This document shows positions 7,701 to 11,389 of a DNA stretch of 11,389 bases, in pieces. Under the pieces are notes generated by a model, which saw nothing but the letters and a program-made list of their open reading frames with translations, was not told the DNA's origin and did not search any database. The stretch's first letter is position 1. Each line of letters starts with the position of its first letter. The position numbers and the translations under genes were made by a program. The stretch spans positions 1 through 11,389 of the forward strand of contig NZ_SVFW01000076.1 of the NCBI RefSeq assembly GCF_015056685.1, read 5' to 3'. Source of the stretch: Butyrivibrio sp. (GTDB taxonomy: Bacteria > Bacillota > Clostridia > Lachnospirales > Lachnospiraceae).

Positions 7701-9060
7701 AATCGATTCAATTATTTTTGAAAATAACTCAGTAACTGCGATAGTCGATAAGCTCGAGAGTTTTACAAATGAATATTTGTTGCTGGATAAAGTCTTTAGT
7801 GAATCGAAACCTTTGACAGATAAGAAACATGTGAATCCTGACAAGAAAAATATTGTCGAGAAAAACGCAAAGGGCGTTGTACTGAATTCAAATAAGGGAG
7901 ATATAAGAGACGATATTAAAAACACGTACGATACTTATGTTAGTGCCAAAAGTACTTATGAGAATGTTAAAACATTTAATGATATGGCACTTAATAAGAT
8001 ACCTATTAAAAAGGTACGAGAGTTTGTCCGTCTTATGGAATACTCAGTTGAAAAAGCTGCATATAAGTTTGCCAATGACAAGCTGTTTAAAGGTGAGTTA
8101 GACCCCAATGCTACTGATAAGCTTAAAGCGATGAAAGATGCAGTTGATAACTATGTGACTGAAACCTTTGATAAAATCGCAGGGAGAGTTGGAGTAAGTG
8201 CCAAAAAAATAACTAAATACGCGAGTGTTGTAGATGCTTTCAAAAAGAGAACACAGCTTCGAATCAATAGTGCTATGCGAAGTGTAAACCTTGTAAAAAA
8301 GGCGGCTGATGATGTTATGAATATTGCAAGCTATGCCTCTAATATCAGTGCTCTTGATCAGACAAAAAAGCAAAGTGAAAGCTTTAAGACTATTGATAAA
8401 GGCAAACTTGAGAATGCCAAAACAAATGGAAGACTTGATGAAGGTCAGCTGAAGAAAGCCAGGAACGCTGCAGATAAAAACCAGGGAATGGCGGATCTTT
8501 CCATGAATATTAGTAAGACTATGCAGAAAATGGGACTTGGTATGACTTCCATAAAAGTTGCGACAAGGATTATCAGTGCTGCTGTTGATATATCCGGATT
8601 TACAGATGGCATGATTTCCAAAGCGGTCAATTGTGGACTTGCCTTTGCTATGTTTGCAATACGAGTACTTACTGATAAAAACGCTCTTAAGGAATATTAC
8701 ACTCAGACCGATGCAGGAAAGAGAGAAGTTGAGAAGATCAGGAACGGATATATTAATGCAGGAAAGACAAAACTCCTAAATAAGTTTAATAAAGAAACTG
8801 ATCCCAAGACTGCTTCAACAGATCTTATCAGTATGATATCCCAAGCCAAGGGATATGAAGATACATCAGAGCTTGTAGCAAATACCGGCATGTCAATGGC
8901 TCAATCAATCATATTCAGTGCCAGTGAGTTTAATCCTATGGGACAGTCGAAAGTGATGGCGATCACTGTCATGAGTGTAATGGGACTTAGTCATCTGATA
9001 GGTAATACATCGCCGGGAGCTGTTGAGCAGCTTTATAATGCATTTAAGATGAAACGTTAA
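1717..9060 (+). CDS. Giant 2447-residue protein of unknown function
   Basis: I do not recognise a family. The uninterrupted frame encodes a protein of roughly 280 kDa; GGAGA at 1705-1709 supports the ATG. There is no signal peptide at the N-terminus. The sequence is mostly predicted helix, rich in Lys, Glu, Asp, Asn and Leu. An internal module recurs. Its opening motif resembles YxxLxxxQKxxFxxxL at 1327-1348, 1541-1563 and 1736-1760, with a weaker match at 1078-1097. It is followed by RDAL/RDKL (1394, 1581, 1782), an aromatic-rich helix about 26 residues on, and in the last two copies an I/VDW motif (1647-1649, 1849-1851). Residues 1934-2015 look coiled-coil. Residues 2278-2318 and 2393-2429 are hydrophobic and Gly/Ala/Met/Ser-rich, the only candidate membrane-interacting parts. 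No nuclease, protease, ATPase or ADP-ribosyltransferase motif was found with confidence. Size, modular helices and hydrophobic C-terminus recall large toxins or effectors or scaffold proteins, but that is inference. Confidence 0.9.
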   Translation: MPNEYINDQRKVFNIELTEELYNRHQDEAWDVVNSFNKTTSVKNKQGSKKAKYDLMNLSELRDQLLNEKGSKSETFSLMTDEVDKLIKLAASKGVYEDKELGQTRASFFDTFYRSKEAVNRYLFSHSGYHMFDKGERRYQIALRIKSIFNEMEKLVEEKARTLNEKEARMIEYKSNGYTQQEMEDAEKAYGVNALAADVNKLIETGLLDSNLPKEQLDKSLENWALNDYTAYISKLVEGKKLTTEDDKNNLIAFLEDKNNRLLANKIAFPLILDKRKDITLGMPWVREELSDHIEMETNEEDFFLKPQEFIKKVDAICDNYKTVSSEIIEKYDKRRELIFGALKIPKESANTYRYSAMEMMITAESDEQFKDLLDTFKDHTNDTDDYIEQQLKKSCSDATRDRVREKLYEHLGSLRVFGTRDQVLAQTDIFLEMLQYVSPDEYRVERRLRKLLDDFGLEESYRDVLLDALTHSAPNMFLNADDTDWKSEGKKIAERIHKNRESAHKLMEKKGQLLTKSQWSEIEEKAISNSAFASGDFKLELYAIISRKDNGKKYSLREYRENKCWDDESKFPYMLKKISIEQKRLDDLGDKLDKKFLVHLSGDGKNTYLPYRPYSMAYKNKNDDLIEQEKLENSRFENRKDQLREVLLSGGVNENELESYYQKFKWFMSGLIDITEDMSPDTRLVAKRRNIERFGVISFEEALLQIKALGAGIKDIDNQKEVKEARDIYEKGVKALENYDGEKYKEFVPFIINIPEVYAELLKGEESFRSFIEDTLDGKLSDFLMGCNKAGKHDSAYKGKTKYVISGAARQIYAHMFIRGIYEGTLKGDSDFYAKQLDDFQSKLFKLSAKGGISLNGAIKLASKQIDKKLEKEKLNSNEARLLKLSVMQELYAKVEKIEDFQEITNKKSCKDFVSRKFDELKNRLQSTPNEAEILNNIKTFMDSEVDDNDQEVIEDINTKKENGRLERLKFLKINDYVLNEIRQGKTLVRVTSKGQKAITIDESRINKMRGRVDKYCDELDLPQVLKDALIERGAAGGIIPGITDTYGNSEVLFNHALVMKRLYDLLKTYQVNDKGMGDEEVLMFIVKCYGNSDLINKWFDKPENLNTQEIRKSQELKIFRNNYKKLQKLEKIESDDPSLQQEIDEIRKNLRTMLITGMGGRDENNKTVKGTHADLEENSKHIGEIIDKSAAYIDYWKKVMEVIRPGFIDIYKESADPAMQNKNFSLPQSYVDRLMFSLRQYFMEDVVGELSSDHEFSTEFWKNKLELFRKKEYRNNLYSQSNAVTSSDFIQKEQTALTNDTADEKAIASLIRANLYIFKGKANKYDALDDEQKKLFAIGLMFLDSSAIGLGTEGTMALTEATEKKNKKLTAIQAELEKYVSGQEYHFDINYRDALNKLLDFGISGVGLSDFKISEAAYDRAMKFAMKISKQKSIYGEKDVERISDSYASVFSAYTKFGKKQLTHIDALRGRTLTVTDLKKRLIDYAVKDKLSKTAILQKALKASKDKFYLGPLVGFAQAGAIDESIALNRRMNRIIKRFKEMSDGDLKIFVRILQDRTAIDKSCIKTDGAPLYVNQNKRDALLETLSGDPDISADVLAGFDDSESCFKAFTTVLSFQLRDDKNFSGKDLTKDCFKKNSLNRDTTVDWELIENAFKFIDEIMEKKTSIQALKNHGELIKYAGNKKAFERNEELKQKYSNKADFKLQNFEDLVKEHAEKDNSDGNRKDIDNALAGYYSLTEQQKILFFKALCNRGILDISKKNYKSNLFNLKDRNYVNPAARDKLIDQYIEANLEDNIGLSLENDEYYRAMEALYTTQISDRVRLTKQKNINDIFSFERNLFMKRSTAIDWKLFKRALNFVNRATEELEITEGNALLYRGAGELYKNGRIKMNYGFLRRNFHRTGNEWVRLISFNGISTAKTVGISPINSTGKQLDTLCKNIKTLESVSKAVGFADSGYIVSGVNKLGKNLNEVKHDVKTLEKSNTESYIKLQEQIDSIIFENNSVTAIVDKLESFTNEYLLLDKVFSESKPLTDKKHVNPDKKNIVEKNAKGVVLNSNKGDIRDDIKNTYDTYVSAKSTYENVKTFNDMALNKIPIKKVREFVRLMEYSVEKAAYKFANDKLFKGELDPNATDKLKAMKDAVDNYVTETFDKIAGRVGVSAKKITKYASVVDAFKKRTQLRINSAMRSVNLVKKAADDVMNIASYASNISALDQTKKQSESFKTIDKGKLENAKTNGRLDEGQLKKARNAADKNQGMADLSMNISKTMQKMGLGMTSIKVATRIISAAVDISGFTDGMISKAVNCGLAFAMFAIRVLTDKNALKEYYTQTDAGKREVEKIRNGYINAGKTKLLNKFNKETDPKTASTDLISMISQAKGYEDTSELVANTGMSMAQSIIFSASEFNPMGQSKVMAITVMSVMGLSHLIGNTSPGAVEQLYNAFKMKR

Positions 9061-9067
9061 AAAACCT

Positions 9068-9096
9068 TTGACCTTACTGAGGTTATGATGTATTAT
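9068..9096 (+). promoter_or_regulatory. Sigma-A-type promoter of the folT unit
   Basis: TTGACC (9068-9073) and TATTAT (9091-9096) are separated by exactly 17 bp, a near-consensus housekeeping promoter. The -35 begins eight bases after the last base of the giant gene's stop codon. Transcription would start near 9103, about a dozen bases before the riboswitch, so the aptamer would be near the very 5' end of the transcript. This implies folT is expressed independently of the giant gene. A weak hairpin (9063-9067 with 9080-9084) overlaps it but lacks a T-run. Confidence 0.75.
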
Positions 9097-9114
9097 GAAT
9101 GGCAAATAATAAAT

Positions 9115-9209
9115 GCAGAGTAGAAATTTAAGCGTTAAGTGCCGGGTGAACAGGGAGTTGTCATCAGGACGAAGGATTTTTCCGCGGTTTAAGTTTCGCA
9201 TCCCGCTGC
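9115..9209 (+). promoter_or_regulatory. Tetrahydrofolate (THF) riboswitch aptamer
   Basis: The stretch follows the conserved order of the THF riboswitch class. GAGTAGA after the first P1 strand, GCGTTAAGTG, GTGAAcaGGGAgttGTC, GACGAAGGA, CGCGGttTAAG and GCATCCCGC appear in sequence. P1 is GCAG (9115-9118) with CTGC (9206-9209). P2 is formed by the AAATTTA region (from 9124) with TAAGTTT (9190-9196), allowing a G-U pair. The GGGA/TCCC complementarity expected of the pseudoknot is present. A small GGA-TTTT-TCC hairpin fills the variable arm. The gene downstream is a folate-family ECF S component, the usual target of this class. Binding of reduced folate is expected to lower expression. Recognition is from remembered conserved sequence, not from a covariance-model search. 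Confidence 0.9.
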
Positions 9210-9280
9210 TACATCAATGGAATATCTGAAACTTTGAATATCCCCCGATGTGGTAATGGAAAACTGCAAAGGAGGATATT
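9209..9280 (+). promoter_or_regulatory. Likely translational expression platform of the THF riboswitch
   Basis: Between the aptamer and the start codon, AATATCC (9237-9243) is perfectly complementary to GGATATT (9274-9280). The latter overlaps the 3' part of the Shine-Dalgarno AAAGGAGGA (9268-9276). CTACATC (9209-9215), which shares a base with P1, can pair with GATGTGG (9247-9253). No U-run terminator is visible before the ATG. The arrangement therefore favours control by hiding the ribosome site rather than by termination. Which helix forms in the ligand-bound state cannot be settled from sequence alone. Confidence 0.5.
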
Positions 9281-9283
9281 TTT

Positions 9284-9853
9284 ATGTTAAATCAAACAGC
9301 TAAACAGACAGTATCAGGCAAATCTTATTTTTCATCAGTTTCAAGGCTTAAAGAAACAAAAGTCCTTACTTTTTGCGGTATGATGGGCGCCCTTTCGGTT
9401 ATTTTGGGCTATGTGGCCACCATCAAATTCGGACAATACATTAGGATTGGCTTTTCCGGACTTCCAAATCAGATAGTTGACTATCTCTTTGGACCATGGA
9501 TAGGAGCAATCTTTGGTGGAGCCATGGATATTATCAAGTGGTTTGCTTCAGGAGATGGCGACTTCTTTATAGGCTTCACTATAACAGCAATGATCGGCGC
9601 TATCATTTATGGACTTTTTATCTATAACAAGCCTCTTAAGCTCTGGAGAGTCATTGCGGCACAGGCATGTGTAAAGATCGTATGCAATATCATACTTAAC
9701 ACTCTTTGGCTTAATATGCTCTATGGAAAGGCAATCGCCGTTATTCTTCCCGGAAGACTTGTATCTAACGCGGTCATGCTTCCCGTTGATACCATCATCA
9801 TGTATCTGATGCTCCAGGTTGTAAAAAAGGTGATCAAGCCATATTTTGATTGA
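9284..9853 (+). CDS. folT: Folate-family ECF transporter S component
   Basis: This is the substrate-binding membrane subunit of an energy-coupling factor importer, taking up folate or a reduced folate. At 189 residues it has the usual length for the family. After a hydrophilic stretch of about 25 residues, five or six hydrophobic segments follow: roughly 28-47, 56-78, 92-113, 118-140 and 145-182. Family-typical sequence includes ALSVILGYVATIKFGQYIRI near residues 36-55, LPNQIVDYLFGPWIGAIFGG near 61-80, and a later GFTITAMIGAIIYGLF stretch. AAAGGAGGA (9268-9276) gives a strong ribosome site. The energising subunits EcfA, EcfA' and EcfT are not in the window, so it presumably uses a shared module encoded elsewhere, as group II ECF systems do. 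The THF riboswitch upstream independently supports folate specificity. A PHP phosphoesterase gene follows 33 bp downstream, probably co-transcribed. Confidence 0.93.
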   Translation: MLNQTAKQTVSGKSYFSSVSRLKETKVLTFCGMMGALSVILGYVATIKFGQYIRIGFSGLPNQIVDYLFGPWIGAIFGGAMDIIKWFASGDGDFFIGFTITAMIGAIIYGLFIYNKPLKLWRVIAAQACVKIVCNIILNTLWLNMLYGKAIAVILPGRLVSNAVMLPVDTIIMYLMLQVVKKVIKPYFD

Positions 9854-9886
9854 TACTTAGTATTTGAAAGGCGGAACTTCAGGTAA

Positions 9887-10741
9887 ATGAGAGGAATTGA
9901 TCTTCATACTCATTCAAATTGTTCAGATGGTACATATAGCGTAAAAGAGCTGATAGATTATGCTCATGAAAAAAATCTTGCTGCAATTGCTCTTACAGAT
10001 CATGACACAGTAATTGGCCTTGATGAAGCTATTGATTACACCGGTAAAACATATAATGATATTGAATTTATTCCGGGAATCGAGTTTTCTACTGTTAATG
10101 AAGGAAAAGACGTTCATGTAGTTGGCCTGTATATTGATCATCATAATGAAGAATTTCAAAGAAGACTTCAGGCTTTTGCAGATTCAAGGCGTGAACGCAA
10201 TGAAAAAATGTGCAGGAAACTGACTGAAGAAGCAGGACTCCCCATAAGCTATGATGAGCTTCTTGAGGCTTTTCCCAATGCTGTTATAACAAGAGCACAT
10301 TATGCAAAACTCATGCTTGATAAAGGTTATGTAAATTCAAGGCAGGAGGTTTTTGATAAATACATAGGTGATCACTGTAAATATTATGTTCCAAGGGAAA
10401 ATATCACTCCTGAGGATGCAATTGAGCTTATTCTTTTAGCGGGCGGAGTGCCAATTTTAGCTCATCCTATTTTGTACCATATGAGTGATGAAAAGCTTGA
10501 AGCTTTGGTAGTAAGACTGATCGGTGCCGGCTTAAAGGGAATTGAAGCTATTTATTCTACTTATGAACCGGCAGAAGAGAGGCAGATAAGAAATCTTGCA
10601 GCTAAATATGATCTTCTGATAAGTGGAGGCTCTGATTTTCACGGTGCCAATAAACCTAAGATTGATCTTGGGGTTGGATATGGAAAGATGTTCATTCCGG
10701 AGGAATTACTGACAAATATAAAAAATCTGAGAGCACATTAA
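9887..10741 (+). CDS. PHP-domain metal-dependent phosphoesterase (RNase AM/YciV-like)
   Basis: The 284-residue protein has a complete PHP active site. H7 and H9 lie in DLHTHS, D14 in CSDG, D38-H39 in LTDHD, E66 in PGIEFS, H77 in DVHVVG, H138 in TRAHYA, H193 in LAHP, and D250 and H252 in GSDFHG. These are the expected ligands of a trinuclear metal centre. The order and spacing, with an inserted helical region at about 85-170, fit the YciV/RNase AM group. That group hydrolyses 3',5'-nucleoside bisphosphates such as pAp and trims short RNA from the 5' end. It is expected in the cytoplasm. The ribosome site is weak: AAAGGCGG lies about 12 bases before the ATG, with a second AGG at 9881-9883. Translation may depend on coupling to folT, which ends 33 bp upstream. 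Substrate is not settled by sequence, and a link to folate metabolism is possible but unproven. Confidence 0.9.
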   Translation: MRGIDLHTHSNCSDGTYSVKELIDYAHEKNLAAIALTDHDTVIGLDEAIDYTGKTYNDIEFIPGIEFSTVNEGKDVHVVGLYIDHHNEEFQRRLQAFADSRRERNEKMCRKLTEEAGLPISYDELLEAFPNAVITRAHYAKLMLDKGYVNSRQEVFDKYIGDHCKYYVPRENITPEDAIELILLAGGVPILAHPILYHMSDEKLEALVVRLIGAGLKGIEAIYSTYEPAEERQIRNLAAKYDLLISGGSDFHGANKPKIDLGVGYGKMFIPEELLTNIKNLRAH

Positions 10742-10762
10742 AAGACTGTTACTATAGAACTA

Positions 10763-10805
10763 GAGAGTATTTGTTGTAAGCTTTGTGCTTATGCAAAATA
10801 CTCTC
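10763..10805 (+). terminator. Strong hairpin after the PHP gene, candidate terminator
   Basis: GAGAGTATTT (10763-10772) pairs perfectly with AAATACTCTC (10796-10805). An inner stem, TAAGC with GCTTA, caps it. It begins 22 bases after the PHP stop codon, the right place to end the folT unit. The bases that follow (CCTTTG) are not a proper T-run, so it may be a weak or Rho-assisted terminator, or an mRNA-stabilising 3' hairpin. Confidence 0.55.
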
Positions 10806-10839
10806 CCTTTGTATATGCGTCAGTGAGGTAGAAGTTAGT

Positions 10840-10894
10840 GAGTCAGTGTCTGCCACTGTCTGTTGATAAGTCACTTGAAGCGTCCCACTGACTC
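10840..10894. repeat. Short inverted repeat between PHP gene and right 227 bp element
   Basis: GAGTCAGTG (10840-10848) is perfectly matched by CACTGACTC (10886-10894), with 37 bases between. A further CAGTGAG lies just upstream near 10821. No T-run follows. The surrounding 10806-10922 stretch is otherwise featureless and holds no credible gene. Confidence 0.45.
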
Positions 10895-10922
10895 TATTAG
10901 AAATAGTATAGTTTGCGGCTGA

Positions 10923-11150
10923 GTACGCCACCATTGACTGAGCCTGAGAAAAACGCCCTACAGGCTCTGCCGACGGTGAGGATGATGGGAACAGTAGATT
11001 CTATCTCACCGTCGGATTCAGCATTGTAGCGTTTTCCTCAGAACCCGTCAATGGCAAGCACCTTCGGTGTGGCTAGGTTTTAATTGCCTCGGGCTCTGAA
11101 TCTGAGAACAGTAGGATGGCTACTTTCAAGGATGTGCATGGCTATATGCT
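10923..11150 (-). repeat. 227 bp dispersed element, right copy (inverted)
   Basis: This is the reverse-complement partner of 352-578. The long hairpin is conserved: ATTGAC (10933-10938) pairs with GTCAAT (11047-11052), the middle arms match, and CCGACGGTGAG (10970-10980) pairs with CTCACCGTCGG (11005-11015), two base pairs longer than in the left copy. GGATTCAG (11014-11021) can pair with CTGAATCT (11096-11103) with one mismatch, echoing the left copy. Similarity stops at GTAC (10923) on the inside and at AGCATAT (seen in reverse at 11144-11150) on the outside. No reading frame is shared by the two copies in a convincing way. Confidence 0.85.
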
Positions 11151-11217
11151 CATTTTACTGTGATAATTGATTTATTATAACATACGAGGATATGCTTACA
11201 TGGATACATTCTATTAC

Positions 11218-11267
11218 TTAAAAAATGACCTAAATAGCTTTTTTCACCTGTCTAGGTCATGTTTTTT
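11218..11267. terminator. Candidate bidirectional terminator hairpin
   Basis: ATGACCTA (11225-11232) pairs with TAGGTCAT (11253-11260). The stem is preceded by an A-run and followed by GTTTTTT, so it could terminate transcription from either side. The loop is 20 bases, large for a terminator. A third ATGACCTA occurs at 11299-11306. Confidence 0.5.
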
Positions 11268-11321
11268 GGCGTGATATCGCTGTGCTATTAAAAAAATTAT
11301 GACCTATTCAGTATTTTGATG

Positions 11322-11389
11322 TGACCCCAAAAAGTTAGACTTTTTTAGCGTAGCAGTTTTATGGCTGCTACGCTGTTTTTATGCAGCCA
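11322..11389 (+). mobile_element. Probable end of an IS3-family insertion sequence, cut by the window edge
   Basis: TGACCCCAAAAAGTTAGAC (11322-11340) resembles the terminal inverted repeats of many IS3-family (IS150-type) elements in Firmicutes. A perfect 10-bp stem follows, AGCGTAGCAG (11347-11356) with CTGCTACGCT (11365-11374), then a short T-run. Such hairpins near IS ends often block read-through into the transposase gene. No transposase reading frame is visible because the window ends at 11389. This could also be a solo IS end. The call rests on a remembered consensus. Confidence 0.5.

Noticed and set aside
1717..9060. Giant protein as a phage tape-measure or contractile-injection component
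   Set aside because: No tail, baseplate, sheath or lysis gene is nearby, and the hydrophobic segments are at the C-terminus rather than central as in tape-measure proteins.
9063..9084. Hairpin AACCT/AGGTT just after the giant gene as its terminator
   Set aside because: The stem has only five pairs, a 12-base loop and no T-run, and it overlaps a near-consensus promoter.
8905..9201. 98-codon open frame on the - strand
   Set aside because: It overlaps the end of the giant gene, the folT promoter and the THF riboswitch, and has no ribosome site; it is a shadow frame.
10752..10934. 60-codon open frame on the - strand
   Set aside because: No ribosome site precedes its ATG, which falls inside the 227 bp element, and it runs through the hairpin and inverted repeat downstream of the PHP gene.

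Overview
The window (about 11.4 kb, AT-rich) looks like a chromosomal accessory region of an anaerobic Gram-positive Firmicute. Lachnospiraceae, Butyrivibrio or a close relative, is the most likely source. This rests on strong AGGAGG-type ribosome sites, low GC, a tetrahydrofolate (THF) riboswitch ahead of an ECF folate S component, and the general character of the proteins. The assignment to family is an inference; no rRNA or tRNA gene is present to anchor it.

Layout. Positions 1-734 hold no gene. They contain four degenerate 34-36 bp units arranged head-to-tail then inverted (82-314), a 227 bp element (352-578), and a short leader with a candidate promoter. All four genes lie on the + strand. 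First comes a likely two-gene operon: a 307-residue acidic protein that reads as a degenerate tandem GNAT-like fold (735-1658), then a 2447-residue giant protein of unknown function (1717-9060). The giant protein is predicted cytoplasmic at its N-terminus, largely helical and lysine-rich, with internal repeated modules and two hydrophobic stretches near the C-terminus. A new transcription unit starts 7 bp after its stop codon: a sigma-A-like promoter, a THF riboswitch, folT (9284-9853) and a PHP-domain phosphoesterase (9887-10741).

Beyond 10741 there is again no gene: a strong hairpin, another inverted repeat, a second copy of the 227 bp element in opposite orientation (10923-11150), a candidate bidirectional terminator, and at the right edge what looks like the end of an IS3-family insertion sequence.

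How the parts fit. folT and the PHP gene are ordinary metabolism: vitamin uptake controlled by its ligand, with a phosphoesterase co-transcribed. The undescribed part is the acidic protein/giant protein pair, whose order and charge suggest partners. The whole four-gene block is enclosed by the long inverted repeat, so it could be an invertible or recombination-prone segment. Equally, two copies of a dispersed structured element may simply have landed on either side. I found no CRISPR array, tRNA, rRNA, transposase gene or recognisable toxin or nuclease domain.
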